A stretch of 64,000 bases of DNA from Solea solea (Eukaryota; Chordata; Actinopteri; Pleuronectiformes; Soleidae). Shown one piece after another: positions 39,490 to 48,144 of this stretch. The notes under the pieces were generated by a model. The model worked only from the letters and a program-made list of their open reading frames with translations. It was not told the origin of the DNA and made no database searches. The DNA lies in the NCBI RefSeq assembly GCF_958295425.1, contig NC_081143.1:26269086-26333085 (forward strand). Reading direction: 5' to 3'. Positions within the stretch are counted from its first letter, which is position 1, and every line of letters begins with the position of its first letter. Made by a program: the position numbers and the translations under genes.

Positions 39490-42400
39490 TGTTACCAAAC
39501 CTCATTTCTAAAGAATGAGTTACAACCTTCCAGTTAGGTTAAGGTAAGGGTTAGGCATTAATTAGCCATTGTTAAGGTTATGGAGAGAGATGGCACCTTT
39601 ATGCATCCTTGTTTTGTTGTATAGACAGGGCTGTTTCGGGATGTGTGCTTACCTTTTTGTCATATTATATTATTCAACGTAGCACCGCATCACAACATAC
39701 ATTATCTCAAGGCACTGTACATACAGTAGACAACATTATAGAGAGCAGGGAAACCCAACAATTCACACAATGAGCACACTCTATTGGCATCAGTGGAGAA
39801 AGACAGACGCAGACTCAAAGATGTGCGGCCATCTGCCTAGACAGGTTGGGGTGAAAGGAAAAAAGGGGGACAGAAAGAGGGAGAGGTAGGTATCAAAGAG
39901 AACTCTAAACACAAAGAACAAATGCAAGAGCATTTAACAAAAAAAAACTTAATTAGGTTTAGAAACAGCTCTCCCATTTCTGCATTTTGCTATACTGGAA
40001 AAATGGAGAACACTGGATACAGATAGTGGGCGAGAGGAGGAATGAGTGGACTGATGCAGCTTAATGCAAGACGCAAATATTATTACAATGACAAACGGAA
40101 GCAGCAACAAAACTCTACCATATATCAGCAGCTATTGACATTTATTTATTTACATCATCAAGTTGTGCCTTCCTAACTCCCAATAGTCACTTTATGGAAG
40201 TTGATGGAAATACAAACGTGCATTTTTCCTTTAAGTTAAACTTCGACACATTTCAACTGAAATAACTGAAAACTCCCAGCAAAACAACACACAGCTATTA
40301 TCTGTTCACGTCTCACAGAGCATCAAATAAACTCTGATGTGATCATGTGTTCAACACGTGGCTGTCAAAAGTGAGTGTATGTTTTGGCTTCCTGAGGCCG
40401 TGATATGTGTCCAGAAATAGCATTTACAGTTCTACAAGAAGTAGAACTCACTCATTTCACCTTGGTAAGCAGTTATGAGAAACACTACAAAGAAAATCAG
40501 AGCACAGATGCGAACGTGAGGCCTCTTCTAAACTCTGACACGCTGAAGTGTTCGCACAGGTGCAACACGGGTGAGACTAACTGGTAATCAAGGTCACCAA
40601 TGTGTGCTAAACAATGGGATTTATGTTCAGTCTGAGAAAATCAAAAGTGATTTAAAATGAAATTAGAGTGAGACCAATGAAAATCTACCACGGTGGAGTC
40701 ACGTTAAATCATGAGCTTCAAGCTTTCAGAATTGTGTGTGTGTGTGTGTGTATGAAATGGGGGAAACAACTAACGAGCTGAAACAAATCTAAAACTCTCA
40801 TGTGTCACTTTTGAAATACGAAAGAGGAAGAAACTGTCAGCATCTATCAATATCTTCCTCTTCTCCCGCCCACTTGCTTCTCTTTTGAAATTTCATCGAA
40901 CGGTGACAGAAGCTGCAAACATGAGAAACTTCCTCTCAACACCAAAAACATTAACCACTGTTCGTGGTATTGTCTTAGAACATAGAATAAAGATTATTTA
41001 CCGACATGTTTAATGTAATATTCATCTGTTGCATATTTACTGTAAGTTAAAAAGTATGCAGTAAATCCTCTTTTATGAAGGTTCCAATGTTATGAGGATG
41101 TTGAGAGTGCGTTAAAGACGACGTTGAACCGTCTGAGGCTGAGGTTCATGCTGCTGTTCAGCTGCATACAAGGTCTATGTTTGTTGAAGAAAGTGGACAA
41201 AATAACACGAACACCCAATCTAACGTAGCTGGACAAGTGTCCATGTTTAAAGCCTCTTGCAAACAAAAAATTAGCAAGCAAACCCGTGATATATTAACTC
41301 CTGAGTCAGGCTGAAGCGATTTTGAATAAATATCTAAATGTGATTATTTTGATGACATAAGTATTCTCATTTTCACTGGTTATTTCTGTGTGGTGTTTTG
41401 TGCAGATCTGTGAGAAACAAGGATGTTTTCTTCAGTCTCTAGAATATGATGTGCATAGGGTCAGGACAATATTTTTTTATCTAAAATGGTCATAGAAATA
41501 TTGTGTCTCCTGCGATTTGACAAATTGCAGTAGGCCTTAAAATTTGGATGAACTGCTCCGCCCTATACTCCTGAGATACCACTTAAAAAAGGCAGTGTCA
41601 CCTGTGTGTGAACTGTGACGTAATAGTGGACATGTCCAAAACAAAACAAGTGGGGGGGACACAACAAAACAGTAACTCTCAGTGCTCTCACAACTGATTT
41701 ACTGGGAAACAAATATGACAGAAGTGCTATTAACGGTAAAATTAGCTACCGAGTTCCCTACTTGGAAATCCAAGGTCCGACTGCAAATGGAATGTACCAA
41801 ATGACATTTAAATAATCCAATGGATGACATAATGTATATTGAGCACTGCCCCAAGTTTTAAAAAGTGAGGCTCGCCACAAACATTAACGCTAACAGCCGG
41901 AAGATGAATGCATGTCGTAGCATTGGTGCATCTCTGGCAAAAATACAGCAGCTCCTTCACCACAAGGGTTTACTGATGTGAATCATTCAAAAAACACCTG
42001 AGCATTGCAGACAAGTGAATACCAATTCAAAACATACTCATTCTTCACATGAATGTGCAACATAACACAATAATAATAATAGTAACAATGCAAGAAATCA
42101 GTGGTATTTCAGAAGTCGAGTCTTTTAACTTCAATGCTGATTGAACACTTACATTTCTGAGTTTGAAAAATCCTTGAATCCTGAATTCAAAGCCATATAA
42201 ATGCTGTTATAATAATGCCATTTTATATATAGTTTTGGGTCCTGTGTCAGTTATTGTGATTGATCAGCTTTGCAGCAGGAAGTGGATGTTTTCATTTCAT
42301 AGAGCACAAGAGTTTCTTATCTGATCTTAAAAATACTGATCTGGATCCAGTGATATATGCTTAATGTATGTGTCCAAACAAAAATAATTTCATTTATATA

Positions 42401-42892
42401 ACTAACAGTACTTTTACCATAGGCATTTAACTCCAATGGTGAAATAAATTCACTTCCTTTTTACACCTTTCTGTCATAGTTAAACTTTTACTCCTCGTGG
42501 AGTCATTTTGGACTTTTAAAAGAGACACAAAAGAAACTCACGTGCGCCTTGGTTCTGGAGATCCACGTCTCCAAAAGGAGCGCAAGACGCGTCTTGTGGA
42601 ATCTGCCCGTGGTCTTCACAGCGATGAAGATCTCCTCCTGTCTCAGTCTGGGCTGAATAATAACTGGTGCGTCCTCGGTGGTCAGGTGTCCACCGGTGCT
42701 GCTGATGCTGTGTGTAGCCGGCTTCTGTGCGTCGTCAGCCGGGGACGGAGTCTGCTGGATGGGCGAGGGTGGACCGTGGGGCGCGCTGAGTTTGGGTGGG
42801 TTGCTGGTGTTTAATTGAAAATCCACGTAGAGGATGATGAAGAAGGTGAAGATTAAGACAAGCAGCCTGCGGCGAATCCATCTCCTCTTCAT
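23030..42892 (-). CDS. mfng: Fringe-family O-fucosylpeptide 3-beta-N-acetylglucosaminyltransferase (manic fringe-like)
   Basis: Fringe enzymes add GlcNAc to O-fucose on Notch EGF repeats in the Golgi and so tune Notch response to its ligands. Eight exons join in phase: 42542-42892, 34242-34287, 33099-33201, 31879-32032, 26682-26767, 25922-26087, 25740-25825 and 23030-23081. They total 1044 nt, or 347 residues plus stop, close to the roughly 320 to 380 residues usual for the family. Residues 10 to 23 form a type II signal anchor after an Arg-rich start, followed by a Pro-rich stem to about residue 85. The donor-binding DDD lies at 173 to 175 in [11 protein letters not shown]. Further landmarks are [11 protein letters not shown] in exon 5 and LPDDCTVG at about 260, the segment with the proposed catalytic Asp. 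The protein ends [15 protein letters not shown] followed by [11 protein letters not shown] fits manic fringe better than lunatic or radical, judged from memory. The paralogue call is inference; family membership is secure. Confidence 0.93.
23690..23757 (+). repeat. LINE-type 3' tail fragment
   Basis: It reads 'gtaagtcgctttggataaaa', then 'gcgtctgctaaatgacatgt' and the short repeats 'aatgtaatgtaat'. This is a very common fish LINE tail. It lies inside intron 7 of the fringe gene, antisense to it. Confidence 0.6.
24660..24750 (+). repeat. Dispersed repeat (LTR-like fragment), copy 1
   Basis: The segment 'gtaaagtttccctcctctgt' through 'ccctgatgtgtttcacctg' and 'tatccctccacctgtg' is repeated almost exactly at 28333 to 28425, in the same orientation. 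Phrases of this kind occur in fish LTR retroelements; no coding part is seen. Confidence 0.5.
25148..25420. repeat. Probable fish dispersed repeat in mfng intron 7
   Basis: The text 'gctccgcctttcagacagtt' to 'tcccatagagaacagctgaa' is a type of phrase seen repeatedly in fish introns. There is only one copy in this window, so the call rests on recollection. Confidence 0.35.
25740..25825 (-). CDS. mfng: mfng exon 7
   Basis: It encodes [19 protein letters not shown] and on to EDDPSR. The acceptor follows a C/T-rich 'tctccgccgcag' and the donor is a perfect 'gtaagt'. V-T-L-S-Y-G is a strongly conserved fringe motif. The exon is 86 nt and leaves phase 2. Confidence 0.95.
25922..26087 (-). CDS. mfng: mfng exon 6 (catalytic-region exon)
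   Basis: It encodes [20 protein letters not shown] and then a segment containing [14 protein letters not shown] and LFHSHLE are family hallmarks. The donor 'gtacaa' departs from consensus, but phase and protein continuity with exon 7 (PQQ then VTLSYG) support it. Intron 6 is only 96 nt. Confidence 0.95.
26649..26670. repeat. (AC)n microsatellite next to mfng exon 5
   Basis: A short AC run lies within 35 nt of the exon 5 donor. A second AC run at 26774 to 26787 lies just upstream of its acceptor. Confidence 0.7.
26682..26767 (-). CDS. mfng: mfng exon 5
   Basis: It encodes [20 protein letters not shown] followed by [19 protein letters not shown] is nearly invariant in fringes. It is 86 nt, entering at phase 0 and leaving at phase 2, with acceptor 'gtgttttcag' and donor 'gtactg'. 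Confidence 0.96.
27206..27640. repeat. Imperfect long inverted repeat (foldback element)
   Basis: The left arm at about 27258 to 27352 and the right arm at about 27525 to 27620 are inverted copies of each other. They share 'actaatttgttcctagtggc', 'ctgctgtaaaaa' and 'attttttccactttaaat'. A short direct repeat 'atttcaaggagaatt' also occurs at 27218 and 27497. There is no coding capacity. Confidence 0.75.
28333..28425 (+). repeat. Dispersed repeat (LTR-like fragment), copy 2
   Basis: Same order of phrases as 24660 to 24750, with a few substitutions. It lies in intron 4 of mfng. Confidence 0.5.
29572..29671 (+). repeat. (GT)n microsatellite (about 100 bp)
   Basis: An almost pure GT dinucleotide array in mfng intron 4. 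Confidence 0.95.
30495..30890 (-). repeat. Dispersed repeat family A, copy 3
   Basis: This copy is inverted relative to 8785 to 9035 and 10930 to 11250. Landmarks on the minus strand include 'aactgccagatattgaaatt' and 'gtctttgtcaacagagagga'. It is the longest copy and extends past the others with 'gacagtttgtgctgtggtta'. Confidence 0.7.
31879..32032 (-). CDS. mfng: mfng exon 4 (DDD motif)
   Basis: It encodes the diagnostic [12 protein letters not shown], then [15 protein letters not shown] and ends EGNAT. The DDD binds Mn2+ and UDP-GlcNAc in this family. The exon is 154 nt (phase 2 in, 0 out). The donor reads 'gtaccg', a weak match to consensus, but it gives the right junction T then REVQFWF. 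NAT at the end would be an N-glycosylation site only if followed as spliced. Confidence 0.94.
32758..33083 (+). repeat. tRNA-derived V-SINE, near full length
   Basis: The head carries a pol III A box (around 'tagtggttagc', 32773) and B box ('ggttcgagcc', 32811 to 32820). The body has 'gttctccccgtgtgtgcgtg', 'cccacagtccaaaaacatgc' and 'ccagggtgtaccccgcctat'. This is the mermaid/HE1/DANA type of V-SINE. It lies antisense in mfng intron 3 and ends about 15 nt from the exon 3 donor. Confidence 0.8.
33099..33201 (-). CDS. mfng: mfng exon 3
   Basis: It encodes [20 protein letters not shown] and then [19 protein letters not shown] is conserved in fringes. In the mammalian family the equivalent of TGCQS reads TNCSA, an N-glycosylation sequon, so the sequon is lost here. 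The acceptor tract on the minus strand is a pure CT run (33208 to 33228). Confidence 0.95.
33390..33960. repeat. Dispersed repeat shared between mfng introns, copy 1
   Basis: The stretch 'tttttaactgatctacagtt' through 'ctgaccaatcagtggccggc' to 'ctcgccagagcaggtac' is repeated at 38095 to 38300. Its first part (near 33465 to 33540) also resembles 28095 to 28170. It is probably a nonautonomous transposon family that has broken up. Confidence 0.6.
34242..34287 (-). CDS. mfng: mfng exon 2 (46-nt microexon)
   Basis: It encodes [15 protein letters not shown] and the first base of a Gly codon. TF-x-FTD is the conserved fringe motif after the W-x-SR segment of exon 1. The acceptor is 'tttttgtccag' and the donor 'gtatgc'. 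Confidence 0.94.
34682..35004. mobile_element. hAT-like MITE with TAGAGCTG ends, copy 1
   Basis: The ends are 'tagagctgcaac' and, inverted, 'tagagctgaaac'. The interior is AT-rich with many 'cgatta' repeats and has no frame. Flanking 8-mers (ttttaaag and gtttagag) match at six of eight positions, consistent with an old 8-bp duplication. It lies in mfng intron 1. The sister copy is at 62664 to 62939. Confidence 0.75.
35036..35279. repeat. (ATAG/ATGG/GTAG)n tetranucleotide array
   Basis: About 60 tandem 4-bp units with GATG, GATA and GGTA variants in blocks. It starts 32 bp after the end of the adjacent hAT-like MITE. It yields spurious Leu-Ser-Ile-Tyr frames on the minus strand. Confidence 0.95.
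35567..35960 (-). repeat. LINE/retroposon 3' region, inverted
   Basis: It begins with the short repeats 'aatgtaatgtaatgta' followed by 'ctttatttctgtagcccttt' and 'cccacagttgaccaaaatgc', a common fish retroelement end read in reverse. It lies in mfng intron 1. Confidence 0.5.
37259..37326 (-). repeat. 'Atgggtccca' dispersed repeat, left copy of inverted pair
   Basis: It is an inverted, diverged copy of 38871 to 38944: 'ccagccagcacatccacata' here against 'cccagccagcatgtccatgt' on the other strand there, both ending 'atatgggtcccaag'. The pair flanks about 1.5 kb of other repeats. Confidence 0.6.
37327..38060. repeat. 'Gggctgtagcgatacac' repeat element
   Basis: It opens with 'gggctgtagcgatacactaa' and a series of 'cacgatac' and 'acgatat' units, and closes with 'aaaatatcgatatatatcgc'. 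The opening phrase is frequent in fish genomes. The class is uncertain. Confidence 0.5.
38095..38300. repeat. Dispersed repeat shared between mfng introns, copy 2
   Basis: A diverged copy of part of 33600 to 33850, including 'tttttaactgatctacagtt' and 'ctgaccaatcagtggccggc'. Confidence 0.6.
38301..38788 (+). mobile_element. Probable solo LTR of a fish retrotransposon
   Basis: A TATA box (TATATAAA, 38427 to 38434) is followed 284 bp later by AATAAA (38718 to 38723) and then 'ctgcatttgggtccttccct'. This layout and the ending phrase resemble the LTRs of fish Gypsy-type elements. No internal gag or pol lies beside it. The exact ends and target duplication could not be fixed. Confidence 0.5.
38871..38944 (+). 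repeat. 'Atgggtccca' dispersed repeat, right copy of inverted pair
   Basis: Partner of 37259 to 37326. The related text extends left to about 38795 with 'gggttccatgtggggctcat'. Confidence 0.55.
39447..39486 (+). repeat. (GT)n microsatellite
   Basis: About nineteen GT units in mfng intron 1. Confidence 0.9.
39690..39930 (+). repeat. Fish dispersed repeat in mfng intron 1
   Basis: It contains 'ttatctcaaggcactgtaca', 'gatgtgcggccatctgccta' and 'gacaggttggggtgaaagga', a phrase order familiar from many fish genomic sequences. Class unknown. Confidence 0.5.
40150..42430. other. mfng intron 1, no recognised feature
   Basis: Apart from a short GT run near 40735, this 2.3 kb shows no exon, recognisable repeat or RNA gene. 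As first-intron sequence near the promoter it could hold enhancers, but nothing here shows that directly. Confidence 0.5.
42542..42892 (-). CDS. mfng: mfng exon 1 (start, signal anchor, stem)
   Basis: It starts at ATG with basic residues RRWIRRR, then a hydrophobic anchor [14 protein letters not shown], a Pro/Ser/Thr-rich stem, and then [14 protein letters not shown] and [18 protein letters not shown] and TW-x-SR are fringe hallmarks. The donor is a perfect 'gtgagt'. No upstream in-frame Met is available in the open frame. Confidence 0.95.
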
Positions 42893-43048
42893 TTTAAACG
42901 TATCTTGGACTCAACAAAGTATTAGTTCAATCATGTTCTGGGTCTAATTTCGTTTCCACATCACCCCTTCTTTCTTTTAACGCGCGTCACCGTCAATTTC
43001 CCCCATTAAACCGAAAATTGGTTCGATTTTTAGATGGAAAATAAAAAA

Positions 43049-43055
43049 TTATATA
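43049..43055 (-). promoter_or_regulatory. Candidate TATA-like box upstream of mfng
   Basis: On the minus strand TATATAA lies about 157 bp upstream of the start codon. The region is AT-rich, so chance is a real alternative. Confidence 0.2.
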
Positions 43056-44724
43056 AGATATTAATCATAAGGCTAATTTTTTTAAAAAGCGGCATGGCGC
43101 GACTGATTTCCCCCTCATTTGCTGCGTAAAAGCCGCTGTCACCAGGATGTGAGAGGCGTAGATCTGCCCACTGTGATTGTCACTGATGTCGAGGATCAGA
43201 CGAATTCAAGTCACGTTGCTTCCTGATTTCAAAATAAACTGAAAGTTGTTTTAAATGGTACTTATGGACTGCTTTTATTTTAAAATAATTTAAAGAAAGA
43301 AAGAAAGAAAGAAAATACAAGATGTTAATGTAGTATTACATATTTGAAATGTTGTATTATGTTAATTAAAGTTTATAGTACAGTCCACATAATACTAAGT
43401 AGTTTCACAGTATTTTCATGTTTCAGTAAAGTTCTGAATTTATTTCTTGAAAATGTTCTTAAACTTCTGTGAAGTTACAGTGAAATATGACATTTGTGCA
43501 TGAAAATACCTCAAGCCAACAGGTAACTTACAGTAAAATACAATATCAGTGAATACATTTTTAAACCATTGTGAACTTACTGTTAAACTACTGTGAAATT
43601 GCAGTAAAATACAATATATATTACAGTATCGTGCATACAATGTCATGCATACAGTAATATACTATAAATGGTGCAGAGACCTGTGAGAATACAGTAACAA
43701 AGATACAATTCCCTGTAAATAAAGACAAATTTGTTGTGATTTGCAGTAAAATAGTTTTAATAAACATATATATAATGATATACAATATGTACAATGTATA
43801 CATTTTGGGTGACACACTGTTTATGGAGCTATTACTCTCATTGTAGGGACATATATTATATAATACATGCTCATATGGGATGGTTTTTTGATTACTTTAC
43901 ATTGGTTTTTAATTTCTCCTAATATATATTTAAATATAAATGATTAAAGAGTTATACGAGAGAGATGTACGAGAGAACGTACGAGAGAAATGTAAATAAA
44001 CCACTTATTGTTCCAGGCAGACGCAGAAAAACATGCAACATAACTGTGTGTGTGTGTGTGTGTGTCTGCCTCAAACCACAAAAGCTCCGCCTTCTTCCTT
44101 CCTCCTTAAAACTCAGAGTTACAGTTACACCACTCACTTGCTCTACAGCACGCGCTGCTCTGCTGTTTACCAGAAACACAGGCAAAACTGTCTTCACAGG
44201 GAACTTTTAAATCTGACTTTCCATTTATTCCAAACAGAGGATGAGCCTTAAATACATTGATAATACCCAGACTTATCTTTGTTGCCAACAATTGTAGCCT
44301 CTTTAATGTCATCAATAAAGTTTGGAATCTACCAATGTAGATTCATATATCAATCCCAGAGGATTTGATTGATTTTATTTGATAAATTACTATAAAGGAG
44401 AAGAAAGAAAATGTAACTACAGTGCAAACAGTGCATCCTAAAGATGATATAAAAAAATGAGATTTACATTGTGGTCCCCAGAGGATGAGAGGAAACAGAA
44501 GTTATGCAATAATAGGCTAATTTTTACATAAAACTACTAACGTGGTGTTGCACCAGATGTTAGAATACATGCTTCAGGCACTTCCTTATAGGCTCTGTAA
44601 TTGCATGTTGACACTAGCATTATTTTAGCTTCAATCATTCCCAGAAGCTGGGTTGAGATTTTTTTGGGTGCACCAATTAAATTGCACCTAAGATTTACAT
44701 ACATATTTTCATAATAACATAACA

Positions 44725-44736
44725 TATATGTGTATG

Positions 44737-44779
<43 letters not shown>

Positions 44780-44861
44780 TTATATATATACATATATATT
44801 TATATTTTTATATATACATATATATATATATATATGCACATACATACTGTATATATATATT
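44725..44861. repeat. (TA)n microsatellite
   Basis: TA-rich array with TTTA and CATA interruptions. Confidence 0.9.
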
Positions 44862-45504
44862 GTTTGCCTGTTTAAAATGTTATAAGGTGTTACATGAATG
44901 GCTGTGAAATAGTCAAATACATGATAAGATGCACTAATTAGCCATTGTAAGGATTTATATTGTGAATTTTGTCGTTACTTGTCGTCTTTGAAAAGTGGGT
45001 CCCCATCAAAAGTTTGGAAAACACTGATTTAGATTTATAACCTGTGACAAAAACGACACATCTTTGAAGATGCATGCTGCGTTAATGAACTGCCTTAATG
45101 CATTCATATAATAATCATTTTTGAGTGGCAAGTATTCTAATCTAATTTTTAGTCCGGATGTTTTGTCATTTGGAAATTAAAATCTTTGTGATTTCATCTC
45201 AGTTTGTTCACTGCAGAAAAGGCAAACATTAACTTGTGTATGGGACAATCTTGCAGGGAGGAAACACAAAATGTGTGTGTTTCTCTTGGAAAAGCTTCAA
45301 TTCTCTGCTCTAAGCTGCTCTAAAGTCGTCCAATATTGCTTCCACTGTCTACTGTTTCATTGTGCTTCAGTCTCCAGAGACTGTCGCCAAAGAGAGAAAG
45401 AGCTTTATACAATTAATTCACCTCAGACCCTCATCGCCACCTTTGTTTGTTTGTCCTTTCTCAGCGTTCTCGCCTTACATCCATCCCTCCATTCCTCCCC
45501 TCCT

Positions 45505-45531
45505 CTCTCTCTCTCTCTCTCTTTCTCTCTT
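45505..45531 (+). repeat. (CT)n tract
   Basis: A pure CT run followed by C/T-rich DNA to about 45560. Confidence 0.8.
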
Positions 45532-46702
45532 CCACTGACCAGCTGCTTTTCTCTCCTCCGCCCACCATCGCTCCCTGGCCCGGTGAGGATCAGCCCACCC
45601 CCTTCCCTGTCCCTTACGGTCCCGCAGGTAAACCAGAGACGCCCGAGGCACACCCTGGCTAGGAAAGGCCCAGGATCGCCTTACGGCCTAGCTGAAAAGG
45701 GTCCTTTCTAAAACACTCAGTACATCCCAGTCCTGCTTTGAACAAAGGGCCAAGGGAGTCCAGGGACCAGACCCCCTTTTAGGGCTTTGTCTGTTTTCCT
45801 GCTCTGAGCTCTAAGTCAGACAGAGACCTGGCCCACACTCAAGAACAGAGATTGGAGGAACGCAAGGAAGCAATAAAAGTTTTAACTGCTGCTTAACTGC
45901 TTAACTAAAAGCTGTAATAAGTAACGCTATTGTTCATTATTGAATTATTATTATTCTGCCTCTGTTCTTGAGAACAGGCTCTGTCAAGCAATACTATCAG
46001 ACCTGCCTTTGTGTACACAGCAACAACCAGGTTTTGGAGGGTTTTTTTGAGTAGTAGAATTCACTTCTGAAACTTCTCTGTGTTTTCAATCAACCTGTTT
46101 GCAATAGTGACTCACTTTACATGTGGAATGTTTCTGTTGCTTCCGTCTGTCCTAACATAAAACAAATAACTTCCTGTGTGCAGCTTTGGGAGTGTTGTCA
46201 CGCAAAACGAGATCTAAACACTGTTGTGCTGAGAATTAAGCTTCATCAGCATTTGTGTGAATTCATTTGAAAATGGTTTAACTATATATTTTTTTACATT
46301 TATATAACAGTTATGCACTATTGTGGGTTTAATGCAAAACTGTGGGTTGATATTGAATTGATTAAAACATGGAGTTAGTGGACACTGGTGACGTTTCCTT
46401 GATTAGAATTAATGGATATTTTTGTATTTATAGGTCTAGAGTGTAACATTTATGAGGGTTTATTGTGGGTTTATTATGTACTGCTCCGTCTCTACGGCAG
46501 CCTGAATGGACAAACCAGCCAAAGGGTGAAGCAGGTCCCATTAGTGTATATATTAAATGAATGATATACATTAATTATGTATTATAATATATTAACACAT
46601 CTAATAACACATCTTTGTAGCCTGGACATGCACAAATGTGCACATATTTGCTCAATTTAATGTAGTTTTAACTATTTACATTTTATTTTCCTTAATTTGA
46701 TT

Positions 46703-46900
46703 GATATACATCAATTTGAAATTGATCCCGAATACGTCAGGAGGCTCCAAGACAGGCTGCAGTCCAACTATGATGTGAAGACTAAAGGGAGACACGTTGA
46801 ACCGGGAGAGCTACTGTGGGAGGAAAAAAGGGAAGGTGTCCCAAGCTTGATGGAACTGTGGTTGGGATCGTGCAAGGTGTTGGAGAGACTGGTATGGCTG
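46703..46900 (+). other. Orphan exon-like open frame, function unknown
   Basis: About 65 codons read as a charged, protein-like sequence including IDPEYVRRLQDRLQSNYDV and EPGELLWEEKREGVPSLMEL. It has no ATG at the start and no strong acceptor before it. A 'ctggtatgg' donor-like site follows 'GERL'-like residues near 46889. It could be an isolated exon, a gene relic or a transposon piece. I do not recognise the family. Confidence 0.25.
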
Positions 46901-47523
46901 CTTTATTTATCATTAAAAAAAAAAATCAAATAATAAACTTACATTTATGATCTTGTGCCTTGGGTGTTGTACTGAGACAGTAACAAGTGAGAAGTGACTT
47001 ATTTGTTGCTACAGAAAACGGTCAGCAGAGGGAGCTATGCTCACATAATCCTCACATTCTCCTGGACTGTGGTCAGCTGTGCTTTTTCCTTTGTACATCA
47101 CAACCTCACTTTAGCCTTACTTGTACTTTAGTGAGTGCAAACACAATATCTCATGACAGAGTAAGACGTGAACTGAAATGAGTAATTGCTATGTCATAAA
47201 GTAATCAATAAGCACTATTTACTGTGTTACTATTGTTCTATTTATATTTTTTCACAGTGATTCTAACACTGTATCTTCACAGAAAGGCATAAAATGAGTA
47301 ACTGGCACAATGTAGTGAGTGAGTGAGTGAGTGAATGATCCTTTAAGATCCGACTTGTACCTGTAAGACAGCACTGAGGGTAGTATGGCACTAGTTGCGC
47401 GTGCTTGCGGAAGGGCAGCTACTATCTCGTGGCCACGCCCCTTAAAAACAACACACAGTGGACCTGGACCAGCCAGGGACAGAAGTGAGTCCTCTATCAG
47501 AGGTCAGGGGTCCGGCTCCAGGG

Positions 47524-47544
47524 CAGACAGACAGACAGACAGAC
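47524..47544 (+). repeat. (CAGA)n run in TRIM 5' UTR
   Basis: Five tandem CAGA units directly precede the TRIM start codon. Confidence 0.8.
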
Positions 47545-48144
47545 ATGGCCCAAGCGAACATCTCGGTGACGGAGAGCCAGTTCAGGTGTCCCATCTGCCT
47601 GGACATCCTCAAGGACCCGGTGTCCATCCCCTGCGGTCACACGTACTGCATGGCGTGCATCAACAACTACTGGGACCAGGCGGAGTCGAGCCAGTTCAGC
47701 TGCCCTCAGTGCCGGGAGGCGTTCAGCCCGCGGCCGGTGCTGCGGAGGAACACGGTGCTCGCCGAGGTCGTCGAGAAGCTCAAGCTGAGCGAGGTGCCCG
47801 CGGCGCCGGAGCTCTACCTGGTGGGTGTCGGGCAGGTGCCGTGCGACTTCTGCCCCGCGGAGGGGAGGCTGAGGGCGATGAAGTCGTGCCTGGTTTGCCT
47901 GGCGTCCTTCTGCGAGCTCCACGTTCTGCCACACCGGGAGGTCGGCACGCTGAGGCGGCACAAGATGGTGGCTGCGGTGGAGTGTCCGGCGGAGCGGCTG
48001 TGCGCTCAGCACCGGCTCGGTCTGGAGCCCGCGGGCACCGGCTCCGAGGCGGAGGCCACGGGGGACTGGACCGGGGACTGTTTGCTGTGCGAGGCCGACC
48101 AGGAGGAGGTGCACAGCGTGGACGCCCAGAGAGCCAGAAGACAG
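47545..48144 (+). CDS. TRIM exon 1 (RING and B-boxes)
   Basis: Exactly 200 codons. The donor after 'agaagacag' is 'gtgctg', a weak match, but the next in-phase stop and the start of the coiled coil in exon 2 support it. It is markedly more GC-rich than the surrounding DNA. Confidence 0.9.

Larger units (their letters stand above)
42893..47544. other. Intergenic region between divergent mfng and TRIM genes
   Basis: The 4.65 kb between the two start codons holds both presumed promoters. It contains AT-rich DNA with recurring 'acagtaaaatacaat' phrases (43480 to 43760), a (TA)n microsatellite, a CT tract, and an orphan exon-like frame near 46700. I see no clear interferon-response element upstream of the TRIM gene. 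Confidence 0.5.

Noticed and set aside
45560..45960. Possible second LTR in the mfng/TRIM intergenic region
   Set aside because: An AATAAA occurs in a GC-richer block, but no TATA, ends or second copy could be recognised.
47458..47544. Extended TRIM N-terminus
   Set aside because: The in-frame upstream start is GTG and not ATG, and the added residues come from the CAGA repeat.
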